Under the pieces are notes generated by a model that searched no databases, was not told the origin of the DNA, and saw nothing but the letters and a program-made list of their open reading frames with translations. A stretch of 64,000 bases of DNA from Nitratidesulfovibrio sp. (GTDB lineage Bacteria > Desulfobacterota > Desulfovibrionia > Desulfovibrionales > Desulfovibrionaceae). The translations under genes and the position numbers were made by a program. The stretch is taken from NCBI RefSeq assembly GCF_040373385.1, contig NZ_JBDXXH010000004.1, positions 115,952 to 179,951 of the forward strand, given 5' to 3'. Below, one piece after another: positions 8,695 through 17,839 of this stretch (positions within the stretch are counted from its first letter, which is position 1; every line of letters starts with the position of its first letter).

Positions 8695-10319
8695 ACAGGT
8701 CAGGGTTGCTGGAACGACTGAAGTCCGGTCGCGAATTCGATCTTCTGGTGATCGGCGGCGGGGCTACCGGTTGCGGCGTGGCCGTGGATGCGGCAACGCG
8801 CGGGCTGGACGTCGCGCTGGTCGATCGGGCCGATTTCGCGCAGGGCACCAGCAGCCGCAGCACCAAACTGGTGCACGGCGGGGTGCGCTACCTGGAAAAG
8901 GCGGTGCTGCAATGCGACCGCGAACAGTTCGGCCTGGTGCGCGAAGGCCTGCGCGAACGCGGCTTTCTGCTGGCCAACGCCCCCCATCTGGCCCACGCGG
9001 TGCGCCTGCTGACGCCCGTGCCTAGCTGGAAGGACGCGGGCTACATGTTCGCGGGGCTTACCCTGTACGACCTGCTGGCCGGGCGCCTTGGGCTTGGGCA
9101 CAGCAGGTTCGTGAGCAAGCGGGCGGCGGAACGCATGTTCCCCACCTTGCGCATGGGCGACTACAAGGCCGCCGTCACCTACTGGGATGGCCAGTTCAAC
9201 GACGCGCGCATGGCCGTGGCCCTGGCCCGCACCGCCAACGCCCACGGCGCCACCTGCTGCAACCACGTGGAAGTCACCCACCTGATCAAGGAAGGCGGGC
9301 GGCTGCGCGGCGCGGAACTGCGCGACATGCTGACCGGCGAAACGTGGACCCTGCGCGCCAGGGGCATCATCAACGCCACCGGTCCCATGGCCGACACCGT
9401 GCGCCGCATGGACGACCCCGGCGCGGATGAAATCCTCAAGGTCAGCTCGGGCATCCACATCGTGCTCGAGGCGGGCTTTACCCCGCCGGACCTGTCGCTG
9501 ATGATTCCCAAGACCGAAGACGGCCGCGTGCTGTTCATGATACCATGGCAGAATCACGTGGTGTTCGGCACCACCGACGAGCACGCCAACCCCGAGCACG
9601 ACCCCGTGCCCGACGTGGCCGACATCGACTACCTGCTGCGCTACGCCAGCAAGTACCTGTCGCGGCCCGTCACGCGCGGCGATGTGCGCGCGGTGTGGAG
9701 CGGGCTGCGGCCACTGGTGTTTGCGCCCGGCAAGGGCAGCACCCAGGAACTGGCCCGCACCCACGTCATCGAGGTCTCGCCCGCCGGGCTGCTGACCATA
9801 GCGGGCGGCAAGTGGACCAGCTATCGCATGATGGCCCAGGACACCGTGGACCGCGCCGACGTGGCCTTCGGCCTGAACCTGACGCGCCCCTGCGTGACCC
9901 GCCACCTGAAGGTTGTCGGCGCGCGCGGGTTCATCCCCGGCGGCCACACCGAAATCGCGCGCGAATACGGCGTGCCGGTGGAACTGGCCAAGGCGCTGCA
10001 CGGTACCTACGGCGACGAGACCGGGCAGGTGCTGGCCATTGCCCGCGACGAGAACCTTGGCGACCGGGTGCACCCCGACCACCCGCACATCATGGCCGAG
10101 GTTGCCTTCATCGTGCGCAACGAACTGGCCATGCGCCTGGTGGACGTGCTGGTGCGCCGCCTGCCCATGGGCCTGCTGGACGTGGAACACACGCTTCAGG
10201 CCGCACCGGGCGTTGCCCGGATCATGGCCGCCGAACTCGGTTGGGATGCAGCCCGGACCGACGCGGAATTGCAATACCTCGAAACGTATCTTTCGGGGTG
10301 GCGCGCGCCCAGGGATTAA
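8691..10319 (+). CDS. glpD: glycerol-3-phosphate dehydrogenase, FAD-dependent
   Basis: Oxidises sn-glycerol-3-phosphate to dihydroxyacetone phosphate at the inner face of the membrane and passes electrons to the quinone pool. The 542-residue product has the FAD dinucleotide-binding loop GGGATG at residues 22-27, followed by the GlpD signature TSSRSTKLVHGGVRYLE. GKWTSYRMMAQDT marks the second nucleotide-contact region, and a C-terminal DAO_C-type cap follows. Length is slightly above the roughly 500 residues of E. coli GlpD. The start overlaps the upstream regulator stop, and glpF and glpK follow on the same strand. Oxidising lactate-like substrates and glycerol fits a sulfate reducer. Confidence 0.95.
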   Translation: MNRSGLLERLKSGREFDLLVIGGGATGCGVAVDAATRGLDVALVDRADFAQGTSSRSTKLVHGGVRYLEKAVLQCDREQFGLVREGLRERGFLLANAPHLAHAVRLLTPVPSWKDAGYMFAGLTLYDLLAGRLGLGHSRFVSKRAAERMFPTLRMGDYKAAVTYWDGQFNDARMAVALARTANAHGATCCNHVEVTHLIKEGGRLRGAELRDMLTGETWTLRARGIINATGPMADTVRRMDDPGADEILKVSSGIHIVLEAGFTPPDLSLMIPKTEDGRVLFMIPWQNHVVFGTTDEHANPEHDPVPDVADIDYLLRYASKYLSRPVTRGDVRAVWSGLRPLVFAPGKGSTQELARTHVIEVSPAGLLTIAGGKWTSYRMMAQDTVDRADVAFGLNLTRPCVTRHLKVVGARGFIPGGHTEIAREYGVPVELAKALHGTYGDETGQVLAIARDENLGDRVHPDHPHIMAEVAFIVRNELAMRLVDVLVRRLPMGLLDVEHTLQAAPGVARIMAAELGWDAARTDAELQYLETYLSGWRAPRD

Positions 10320-10705
10320 GGTTTGCCACGCGGGGCGGGGGAAGGGATGGGCCCTGCCCGCCCCGCGATACGGAAGATGCGCGCGGCGCAAGGGTCGCCA
10401 CGGGACAGTCACCGTGCCATGCCAGGCAGAACATTCCGGGCGGTTGTCCGGAACATGGCACGAGGCGGCCCGCCCCGCCGCGCAGGCGAGGTTCGAACTG
10501 TCAACGGATTCACCGGGTTGGTGCAGACCCGGCGTGTCGCAAGGAGGGACGCAACTCCCAGGCCGCCTAACCCGCCCGACATCCTCGACATCAGATTTCA
10601 CGGATGGACGAGGCGGGATGCGCACCCGCAAGGGTGCCGACCACAGCGCGGAGAACGCAGGGTACTCCGCGTATCCAAGAGAGGGTGTACCATCAGGAGG
10701 ATTCT
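10320..10705 (+). other. 386-base glpD-glpF spacer
   Basis: No convincing gene. It starts with a GC hairpin (CGCGGGGCGGG at 10329-10339 with its complement at 10357-10367) that lacks a T tract. The rest can form several GC stems ahead of the strong AGGAGG site of glpF. It may be a processing or leader region that sets glpF level separately from glpD. I recognise no riboswitch class in it. Confidence 0.4.
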
Positions 10706-11464
10706 ATGAAGGAGCTTTCGCTGGGACGGGAAATGGTGTCCGAATTCATGGGCACCATGGTCCTGATCATCTTCGGTGCAGGCAACGTGGCCATGACCGT
10801 GCTTTTCGGCAAGGGCCTGAACATCACCTGGGACAACATAACCTTCGGCTGGGGTCTCGCCGTGCTGCTGGGCATCATGGCTGGCCTGCCCTCGGGCGCG
10901 CACATCAACCCCGCCGTAACCCTGGCGCTGGCGGCCACCGGCCGCTTCCCCTGGAAGAAGGTGCTGCCTTTCTCCATCGCGCAGGTGGCGGGCGGCTTTG
11001 TCGGCGCAGCCATCGTGTTCATCGACTTCCACGCCAAATGGATTGGTGCCGACCCGCAACTGGCCAGCACGGCGGGCATCTTCTGCACCTTCCCGGCCAT
11101 CACCACGTCCTACCTGCCGGGCTTCATCGACCAGATCATCGGCACTGCCGTGCTGATGTTCGGCATCCTCGCCATCGGCGACTTCGCGGGCAAGAACAAC
11201 ATCGGCTGGATCGGCGGCATCCTGGTGGCGCTGCTGGTGGTGGCCATCGGCATGAGCCTTGGCGCCATGCACGGGTACGCCATCAACCCCGCGCGCGACT
11301 TCGGTCCGCGCTTCTTCGCCCTGGTGGCGGGTTTCACCCAGCCCAACCTGATGGAACCCGGCATCGTGCTGGTGCCCATCGTCGGCCCGCTGATCGGCGG
11401 CCCGCTCGGTGCGTTCATCTACGATTGGACCACGGGTGCCGTGCACAAGGCCCAGTCTGCCTGA
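10706..11464 (+). CDS. glpF: glycerol facilitator (aquaglyceroporin)
   Basis: Inner-membrane channel for passive glycerol uptake. The 252-residue protein has six predicted membrane spans plus two half-helices carrying the NPA boxes: SGAHINPAVTLA near residue 67 and YAINPARDFGPR near 193. The Asp after the second NPA-R (NPARD) is the glyceroporin-type residue, as opposed to water-only aquaporins. ATG 10706 was chosen because AGGAGG lies seven bases upstream and the hydrophobic topology starts there; a longer in-frame opening at 10604 has no family similarity. It sits between glpD and glpK, so imported glycerol is trapped by the downstream kinase. Confidence 0.95.
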   Translation: MKELSLGREMVSEFMGTMVLIIFGAGNVAMTVLFGKGLNITWDNITFGWGLAVLLGIMAGLPSGAHINPAVTLALAATGRFPWKKVLPFSIAQVAGGFVGAAIVFIDFHAKWIGADPQLASTAGIFCTFPAITTSYLPGFIDQIIGTAVLMFGILAIGDFAGKNNIGWIGGILVALLVVAIGMSLGAMHGYAINPARDFGPRFFALVAGFTQPNLMEPGIVLVPIVGPLIGGPLGAFIYDWTTGAVHKAQSA

Positions 11465-11470
11465 TGGTGG

Positions 11471-11539
11471 TGCAAACCGCCCTTTTTCCGCCATGCCAGG
11501 CCGGTTCGTTCTGGCAGCGGAGAGAAATTCCGGTTTGCA
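11471..11539. repeat. imperfect palindrome, glpF-glpK spacer
   Basis: TGCAAACCG at 11471-11479 pairs with CGGTTTGCA at 11531-11539. Inner arms (CCTTTTTCCGC..TGCCAG with CTGGCA-GCGG..AAATTCC) extend the stem almost to the centre. The end sequences resemble those of the element at 37773-37898. It could be a short member of that family or an mRNA-stabilising hairpin between glpF and glpK. Confidence 0.7.
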
Positions 11540-11625
11540 TTCGTTGAAAGTGTTTCCGGCGGGCGGCCGGGTACAACCCCCGAGCCGCCCGTGCCGCAAT
11601 CCCCCAACCCAGGGAGTAGCACGAC

Positions 11626-13119
11626 ATGACCAAGTACGTTCTCGCACTTGACCAGGGCACCACCAGCTCTCGCGCCATCCTTTTCTCGCGCGAAGGCGAC
11701 ATCATCCAGATTTCCCAGAAGGAATTCACCCAGATATACCCGCAGCCGGGCTGGGTGGAACACAACGCCAACGAGATTTTCGACACCGAATCGTGGGTCA
11801 TGCGCGACTGCCTGAAGCAGGCGGGCATCGACGGTTCGCAGGTGGTGGCCGCAGGCATCACCAACCAGCGTGAAACCACGGTGGTCTGGGACAAGGCCAG
11901 CGGCGCGCCGGTGTACAACGCCATCGTGTGGCAGGACCGCCGCACGGCGGGCTTCTGCGACGAACTGAAGGCGCGCGGCCTGGCCGATACCTTCCGCCAG
12001 AAGACCGGCCTTGTGCTCGACGCCTACTTCTCCGGCACCAAGGTGCGCTGGATTCTCGAAAACGTGCCCGGCGCCCGCGCCAAGGCCGAAAAGGGCGAGC
12101 TGCTGTTCGGCACCATCGACACCTGGCTCATCTGGAACCTGACCAAGGGCAAGGTGCACGCCACCGACGAATCCAACGCCAGCCGGACCCTGATGTTCAA
12201 CATCAACACCGGCCAGTGGGACGACGAACTGCTCGGCATTCTCGGTGTGCCGCGCTCCATGCTGCCCACGGTGACCCGCTCGTCCGAAGTGGTGGGCGAG
12301 ATTCATCCGGAATTCCTGGGCAAGGCCATCCCCATCGCCGGCAACGCGGGCGACCAGCAGGCCGCCACCTACGGCAACGCCTGCCTGAAGCCCGGCATGG
12401 CCAAGAACACCTATGGCACCGGTTGCTTCATGCTCATGAACACCGGCAAGGAAGTGCACGCCAGCAAGAACAACCTGCTGACCACCGTGGCCTGGGCCAC
12501 CCCTTCGGGGCGCTATTTCGCCCTTGAAGGCAGCGTGTTCATCGCCGGTGCGGTGGTGCAGTGGCTGCGCGACGGCCTTGGCATCATCAAGGACGCCCCC
12601 GAGGTGGAACAGCTGGCCCTGAGCGTGCCGGACAACGGCGGCGTGTACCTGGTGCCCGCCTTTGCGGGCCTTGGCGCGCCGCATTGGGACCAGTACGCGC
12701 GCGGTACCATGGTGGGCATCACCCGTGGCTCCACCAAGGCGCACATCGCTCGCGCGGCGCTGGAATCCATCGCCCTGCAAACCCTGGACATCATGGATTG
12801 CATGCAGAAGGATGCGGGCATCAAGCTGGCGGCCCTGCGCGCCGACGGCGGCGCCACCCGCAACAACCTGCTGATGCAGTTCCAGGCCGACGTGCTGGGC
12901 GTGCCGGTGGAACGGCCCAAGGTGACGGAAACCACGGCGCTGGGCGCGGCCTACCTGGCCGGTCTGGCCGTGGGCTTCTGGAAGAGCGAAGAGGAAATCG
13001 AAGCCATGTGGCAGCTCGACCGCCGCTTCGAACCCAACATGTCCGCCGAGACCCGTGAAAAGCTGGTGTACGACTGGCAGCGGGCTGTGGAGCGGGCCAA
13101 GGCCTGGGCGCAGGAATAG
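11626..13119 (+). CDS. glpK: glycerol kinase
   Basis: Phosphorylates glycerol to sn-glycerol-3-phosphate using ATP in the cytoplasm. The 497-residue FGGY-family protein is close to the usual ~500 residues. It has the ATPase-fold phosphate 1 loop [12 protein letters not shown] near residues 7-18, the glycerol contact region [11 protein letters not shown], the [12 protein letters not shown] stretch, and the adenosine-side segment [10 protein letters not shown] near 405-414. An AGGGAG ribosome binding site precedes ATG 11626. It is the last gene of the regulator-glpD-glpF-glpK unit and is followed by a dispersed palindromic repeat and then a strong terminator. Confidence 0.97.
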   Translation: MTKYVLALDQGTTSSRAILFSREGDIIQISQKEFTQIYPQPGWVEHNANEIFDTESWVMRDCLKQAGIDGSQVVAAGITNQRETTVVWDKASGAPVYNAIVWQDRRTAGFCDELKARGLADTFRQKTGLVLDAYFSGTKVRWILENVPGARAKAEKGELLFGTIDTWLIWNLTKGKVHATDESNASRTLMFNINTGQWDDELLGILGVPRSMLPTVTRSSEVVGEIHPEFLGKAIPIAGNAGDQQAATYGNACLKPGMAKNTYGTGCFMLMNTGKEVHASKNNLLTTVAWATPSGRYFALEGSVFIAGAVVQWLRDGLGIIKDAPEVEQLALSVPDNGGVYLVPAFAGLGAPHWDQYARGTMVGITRGSTKAHIARAALESIALQTLDIMDCMQKDAGIKLAALRADGGATRNNLLMQFQADVLGVPVERPKVTETTALGAAYLAGLAVGFWKSEEEIEAMWQLDRRFEPNMSAETREKLVYDWQRAVERAKAWAQE

Positions 13120-13262
13120 GGACCGTTTCTAAATTGTCTTTTCGCCCGTTGGCGTCGTCAAACGTCGCCTACCATGTCGGTCGAATACGATAAGAGTATA
13201 CTCCCTCATGGCAGGCTAGTTTTCCTCGCCAACGAACGAAAATCCTGCTTTAGAAACAGCCC
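13119..13262. repeat. dispersed palindromic intergenic repeat, copy after glpK
   Basis: An approximately 144-base element with imperfect inverted ends: GTTTCTAAA at 13125-13133 and TTTAGAAAC at 13249-13257, flanked by GGG and CCCC. Inner arms CGTTGGCG and CGCCAACG also pair. The centre holds TCGGTCGAATACG and the block GAGTATACTCCCTCATG, nearly identical to the centre of the 37773-37898 element. It encodes no plausible protein. It begins at the last base of the glpK stop codon. Confidence 0.85.
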
Positions 13263-13299
13263 CTGAAGACAAAGCTGCATAGGCGCCAACGTATGAACG

Positions 13300-13330
13300 A
13301 CGCCGGGAAGGGTACCCTTCCCGGCGTTTT
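13300..13330 (+). terminator. glpK operon terminator
   Basis: A perfect 28-base palindrome (arms 13300-13313 and 13314-13327) is followed by TTTT. It lies between glpK and the convergent AraC-family gene, and the palindrome also works on the - strand. Confidence 0.85.
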
Positions 13331-13395
13331 CGATTTGTTGGCAGGGCTTGTTGTTGGAGGCCGCCGACCTTCGCATTCAGTCTTGGCGGGCGCGA

Positions 13396-14190
13396 CTATT
13401 CCCGTGCCGTAGGGCTGAAGAATTCTCCCGGCGTGCGGCCCATCAACTGGCGGAAGGCGGCGATGAACGCCGAGGTGGAATCGTAGCCCATCTCCAGGGC
13501 CACGGCGGTAACCCCGCGTCCGCGCTCCAGTTCCGGCAGGGCGGCCAGCATGCGCGCCCGCTGGCGCCATTCGCGCAGCGATAGTCCCGTCTCTGCCCGG
13601 AACAGCCGGGTCAGGGTGCGGTCGCTCATGCCTGCCCGCGCGGCCAGGCGCGGCAGCGAATGGTCTTCGCCGGGGGCGTCCAGCATGGCCTCGCACAGGG
13701 CGGCCAGCCGGGCATCGGTGGGCAGCGGCAGCGACAGTCCGGCCTCCGGCAAGGCCACCAGTTCGTCCAGCAGCACCCGCACCAGCCGCCCCGGTGCGCT
13801 GCGTTCGTCATAGTCCGCGCGCAGCCGGGTGAAGGCCAGCACCAGTTCGCGGGCCAGCGGCGTCACCTCCACCACCCGGCAGTGGTCGGGGGCGGTGCCC
13901 CACAGCGGGGACAGCGCGACGGGGTCGATGTACAGGCTGCGCTGCTCCGCCGGGCCGCTGGTCATCACCTCGTGCGGCAGACCGGCCGGTATCCAGATGG
14001 CCCGCTGCGGCGGGGCCATGTGGCTGCCCTGGCGGGTGCGCACCTCCAGCACGCCGTGCACGGCATAGCTGAACTGCACCCAGTCATGGCTGTGCGGATG
14101 GGTCCACGACCCGGCGGACAGCGATTCCGCACGGGCGAACACCGGGCGGGGCAATGCGGCGATGTCGGGTATGGCGCGGGGGATGGTCAT
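13396..14190 (-). CDS. AraC-family transcriptional regulator (NimR-like)
   Basis: A 264-residue regulator with an N-terminal cupin-type sensor domain (HPHSHDWVQFSYAVHG, then AIWIPAGLPHEV) and a C-terminal AraC double HTH. The second helix pair ends GYDSTSAFIAAFRQLMGRTPGEFF, the usual AraC signature. It is divergent from the bile acid:sodium symporter-family gene at 14377, with 186 bases between them, the standard layout for a local activator or repressor of a transporter. The start is uncertain: ATG 14190 places the cupin domain correctly but has no strong ribosome binding site, and in-frame starts further upstream exist. Regulation of the neighbouring transporter is inferred from position only. 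Confidence 0.8.
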   Translation of the reverse strand: MTIPRAIPDIAALPRPVFARAESLSAGSWTHPHSHDWVQFSYAVHGVLEVRTRQGSHMAPPQRAIWIPAGLPHEVMTSGPAEQRSLYIDPVALSPLWGTAPDHCRVVEVTPLARELVLAFTRLRADYDERSAPGRLVRVLLDELVALPEAGLSLPLPTDARLAALCEAMLDAPGEDHSLPRLAARAGMSDRTLTRLFRAETGLSLREWRQRARMLAALPELERGRGVTAVALEMGYDSTSAFIAAFRQLMGRTPGEFFSPTARE

Positions 14191-14376
14191 GAGCGGTCCG
14201 TGGGGTGGTTGCGATGCGTTGCGTGGGGTGGGGGGAGAGGGAGAAACCATGCGTTGGCGTATTTTCGACATATCTTGTCCCCGTGTCGATAGCAGGAAGA
14301 CGCACGGGCGGCTAGATGTCTGGTGCGGGCGGCGCAATGGCCGCCACCTACCCACAGACTTCATGGAGAGACGACC

Positions 14377-15461
14377 ATGTTTGCGAAGTACGCACGACGA
14401 ATGGCCAGGGACTGGTTTCTGGCTGGCATGCTGGGCGCCGTGGCCCTGGCCACGCTGCTGCCCGGTCTGGGGGCCAGCGGCGGCACCCTGCACGCCGACA
14501 TGCTGGGCAACGCGGGGATATTCCTGATCTTCCTGTTCCACGGGGCGGGCATTTCACCCGAAAGCATGCGCCACGGCATGTCCCGCTGGAAGCTGCACAC
14601 CATGGTGCAGTTGACCACCTTCGTGGTATTCCCGCTGTTGTGGTTCGGCTTCCGCTTCGCCTTCGACGACCTGATTCCGGCAGACCTGATGCTGGGCTTC
14701 CTGTACCTGTGCGGCTGCCGTCCACCATTTCCTCGTCGGTGGCCATGACGGCCATCGCCCACGGCAACGTGCCGGGGGCCATCTTCAACGCCACCCTGTC
14801 CAGCCTGCTGGGCATCTTTTTGACGCCGGTCATCATCGCCCTGGCTGCCGGGGCGCAGGGCGGGGCGCTGTCGCTCACCGACGCCATGATCAACATCGCC
14901 GGATTGCTGTTCCTGCCCTTCGTGCTGGGGCAGTTGGCCCGCCCGTGGCTGGGCACCTTCATGGCCCGCCACAAGAAGAAGGTGAATACCTTCGACAAGG
15001 TGGCCATCCTGATCCTGGTCTACAACTCGTTCTGCGATTCCGTGCTGGGCGGCCTGTGGCGCGACCACGGCATGGACCTGCTGGCCCTGACCATCGGCGG
15101 CGCGGCCCTGATCCTGCTGGTGGTGCTGGCGCTGAACACCGTGGTGGCCCGCGCGCTGGGTTTCGACAAGCCCGACGAGATCGCCGCCGTGTTCTGCGGC
15201 TCCAAGAAGACCCTGGCCTCCGGCGTGCCCATGGCGCGGCTGCTGTTCGGCGCGCATCCGGCGCTGGGGGTCATCGTGCTGCCCATCATGTTCTACCACC
15301 AGTTGCAGTTGTTCGTGTGCTCCATTCTGGCCGAACGCTACGCCCGTACCATGCTGCAACTGGAACGGGAGGGGCGCGACGCTGCGGCGGGCCGGGCGGA
15401 AGGGACCGCTGTGGCCGCAGCTCCCGTTGCCGCCGCCATGGAAGCCGCCAGCCGTTCATAG
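14377..15461 (+). pseudogene. bile acid:sodium symporter-family transporter, frameshifted
   Basis: Membrane transporter of the SBF-like/YfeH type, reading as about 360 residues if repaired. The first part (from ATG 14377, GGAGAG upstream) reads to GFLYLCG and then meets a stop at 14748. The remainder continues one frame over, from LPSTISSSVAMTAIAHGN to the end at 15461, with the expected second half of the transporter. Inserting one C between 14713 and 14714 turns tgcggctgccg into codons for C-A-L-P and restores the family motif. So either a single-base deletion inactivated the gene or the base was lost in sequencing. The intact divergent regulator and the strong terminator after it suggest recent damage or an error. 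Confidence 0.85.
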
Positions 15462-15627
15462 GCGTTCGTACAGATGTCTGCCGGAGCCGCAAGGCCTCGG
15501 CACGGGGCGGGACCACGGACCCGGGGAGAACCGCGCGATACTTACCCCGCGCGGCGTGGCCCGCCCCACCACATCGGCCTCGACGGCCGATGTTCCCTGC
15601 CTTCTCCCTCCGCCTCATCCCCCTTGC

Positions 15628-15668
15628 AGCCCCTCTGCGTGCCCGCACGCGGAGGGGCTTGCGTTTCC
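15628..15668 (+). terminator. intrinsic terminator after the symporter gene
   Basis: Arms 15628-15642 and 15645-15659 form a 15-bp stem with one G-U wobble and a two-base centre, followed by TGCGTTT. It ends symporter transcription 26 bases before the next AraC-type gene. Confidence 0.7.
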
Positions 15669-15693
15669 GCGCCGTCTGCCGCACAGGAGGGAT

Positions 15694-16731
15694 ATGCGTA
15701 CCCGCACCGCCATATCCGATGCTTTGCCCGCACCCCGTGCCCCACGGGACGATGTGACCTGGACAGCCGCCTCGCGCCTGCCGGGGCTGGACCTGCTGCG
15801 GGCGCGCTACACGCGGCAGGTGTTCGCCCGGCACTTTCACGAGGGCTACGCACTGGGCGTCATCGAAGGCGGGGCCTTGCGCTTTCGCTATCTGGGGCGC
15901 GACCATGTGGCCGTGCGCGGCGCGGTGAACCTGGTGGCCCCCGGAGAGACGCACGACGGGCATGGCGTTGGCGATGCGGGCTGGGCCTACCGGATGTTCT
16001 ACCTCGACCCGGACATCGTGCGCATGGCCGGAGAAGAGGCGGGCCTGCCGCACGGCGCGTTGCCCGATTTCGCCAGCGGCGTGCTGGATGACCCGGAACT
16101 TGCGGCGGCCATCGATGCCCTGCACCGCGACATGGAACGCGCCGGACCCTGCATGCCCACCCTGGCGCAGGAAACGCGCCTTTCCGCCGTGCTGGCCCGC
16201 TGGATAGCCCGCCACGCGGCCCAGCGCGTGCCCGCCGCCCGCCCGCTGCGTACAGGGGGAGAACAGGCGGCGGTACGCCGCGCCCGCGACTATCTGGACG
16301 CCCATTGCGCCGACGACGTGCGGCTGGCGGACCTGGCCGGGGTGGCCTGTCTCAGCCCGTTCCACCTTGCCCGCGCCTTTGCCGCCGCCGTGGGGCTGCC
16401 CCCGCACGCCTATCTGGTGCAGGCGCGGGTGCGCCGGGCCCGGCAACTGTTGTCCGCAGGCTCCACGCCCGCCGATGCGGCGGCAGCGACGGGCTTTGCC
16501 GACCAGAGCCACCTTACCCGCGCCTTTCGGGCGCAGGTGGGGGTAACCCCGGCCAGATTCCGCAAGATGCTTCAAGACGCGCACGGCACATGGGCCGTAG
16601 CCTTCGTGGAAAATCGCCTTTCCACGGAGGATTCCCATGACCACGCAAACACCGCGCCGAATGGCAGGGCAGGCGCAGACGCCTGCCGCCCCGGTGCCGG
16701 AGACGGCGGGGGCAACGTCACACGCCGCTGA
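15694..16731 (+). CDS. AraC-family transcriptional regulator
   Basis: A 345-residue regulator with an AraC-type cupin sensor at about 20-160 (FARHFHEGYALGVIEGG, VNLVAPGETHDGHG) and a double HTH at about 190-290 (LADLAGVACLSPFHLARAF; AAAATGFADQSHLTRAF). An AGGAGG ribosome binding site stands just before ATG 15694. The last ~50 residues lie beyond the HTH and are low-complexity. They are encoded across the start of the downstream EamA transporter gene, a 95-base overlap. That overlap and shared strand point to co-transcription, so the regulator probably controls export by that transporter. The ligand is unknown. Confidence 0.82.
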   Translation: MRTRTAISDALPAPRAPRDDVTWTAASRLPGLDLLRARYTRQVFARHFHEGYALGVIEGGALRFRYLGRDHVAVRGAVNLVAPGETHDGHGVGDAGWAYRMFYLDPDIVRMAGEEAGLPHGALPDFASGVLDDPELAAAIDALHRDMERAGPCMPTLAQETRLSAVLARWIARHAAQRVPAARPLRTGGEQAAVRRARDYLDAHCADDVRLADLAGVACLSPFHLARAFAAAVGLPPHAYLVQARVRRARQLLSAGSTPADAAAATGFADQSHLTRAFRAQVGVTPARFRKMLQDAHGTWAVAFVENRLSTEDSHDHANTAPNGRAGADACRPGAGDGGGNVTRR

Positions 16732-17839
16732 TATCCGGACTTCGGGCGCCGCGCCTGGCGATGCCGCCCCTGCCGTCGCCACGCTGTGCTCGACGCCTGA
16801 TGCCGTGGCCGTTGTCACGTGCCCAGCCACGTCCCCCCCGGCGCTCACGCCATCGGTCCCCACGTCATCGGCCCCCGCCTCCGCACCCACGCCCCGCGTC
16901 ACCGTGTGCCTGCCGCAGTCCGCTGCCGCGCCTTCACACGGTCCCGCATGGCGCGCCTATCTCGACCTTACCGCCGCCATGGTCATCGTGGGTTCGTCGG
17001 TGGCAGCGGCGCGTTTCGTCTCCCTGACGTTGCCGCCGCATCTGGTGCAGGAACTGCGCTTTCTGGTGGCCGCGTGCATCGCCGTGCCGCTGCTGTACCG
17101 GCGCGAAGGCGGCCTGCCGCGCCTGCCCGCGCGCGACTGGGGCGTGCTGTTCCTGCAGGCCGCCGCCGGTTCGCTGCTGTTCAACGTGCTGCTGCTGGCC
17201 GGGGTGGCCCGGCTGGATGCGGCGGCGGCGGGGGTGGTTACCAGCACGACCCCTGCGGTGATGGCGCTGGCCTCGCTGGTGCTGCTGCGCGAACGCCCCG
17301 GCCCGCGCACACTGGCGGGCATTGCCTGTTGCGTGGCGGGTGTGCTGGTATTGCGGCTGGCGCCCGTTTCCGGCGCGGCGGCTGCGAATGCGCCCGGTGG
17401 GGCGGGCACGTCCGGGGTGGACGGCCTGGGCCTTTTGCTGGTGCTGGGCGCGGTGTGCTGCGAAACCCTGTTCCTGCTGCTGGGGCGCACCCTGCGCACG
17501 CCCGTGTCGCCGCTGGCCGCGTCCACGGCGTGCACCCTGTTCGGCGCTGTGCAGTTTCTGCCCCTGGCCCTGCCACAGGCGCACCGCGTGGCGGAACTGG
17601 ACGTCACCGGCTGGCTGTTGGTGGGCTACTATGGCGCGGTGATCACCGTTGCCGCGTACATCTTCTGGTTCAGGGGCGTTGCCCGCGTCAACGCCGGGAC
17701 GGCGGGGGCCTTCACCGCCGTGCTGCCGGTGAGCGCGTTGGGCTTTTCCGCGTTGCTGCTGGGCGAGCCGGTGGGCTGGGCGCATCTGGCCGGGGTGGCC
17801 TGCGTGCTGTGCGGCATCTGGTGCGTGACGCGGCGCTGA
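16637..17839 (+). CDS. EamA/DMT-superfamily exporter
   Basis: A 400-residue inner-membrane transporter. After an unusual ~100-residue Pro/Ala/Thr-rich N-terminal extension come ten predicted membrane spans in two EamA repeats. The first starts near AYLDLTAAMVIVGSSVAAARF and contains TTPAVMALASLVLLRERP; the second includes GRTLRTPVSPLAAST and ends LLLGEPVGWAHLAGVACVLCGI. Members export amino acids or other small metabolites; the substrate cannot be read from sequence. ATG 16637 has a good GGAGG site, but a start closer to residue 100 is possible, since the extension is low-complexity and overlaps the regulator gene in another frame. Confidence 0.82.
   Translation: MTTQTPRRMAGQAQTPAAPVPETAGATSHAADIRTSGAAPGDAAPAVATLCSTPDAVAVVTCPATSPPALTPSVPTSSAPASAPTPRVTVCLPQSAAAPSHGPAWRAYLDLTAAMVIVGSSVAAARFVSLTLPPHLVQELRFLVAACIAVPLLYRREGGLPRLPARDWGVLFLQAAAGSLLFNVLLLAGVARLDAAAAGVVTSTTPAVMALASLVLLRERPGPRTLAGIACCVAGVLVLRLAPVSGAAAANAPGGAGTSGVDGLGLLLVLGAVCCETLFLLLGRTLRTPVSPLAASTACTLFGAVQFLPLALPQAHRVAELDVTGWLLVGYYGAVITVAAYIFWFRGVARVNAGTAGAFTAVLPVSALGFSALLLGEPVGWAHLAGVACVLCGIWCVTRR

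Noticed and set aside
10480..10520. GGTTCGAA stretch resembling a tRNA T arm in the glpF leader
   Set aside because: No matching T stem, acceptor or anticodon arm on either strand.
8700..10631. 643-codon open frame antisense to glpD
   Set aside because: Mirror of GC-rich codons of glpD; His/Gly/Val-rich composition without domains and no ribosome site.
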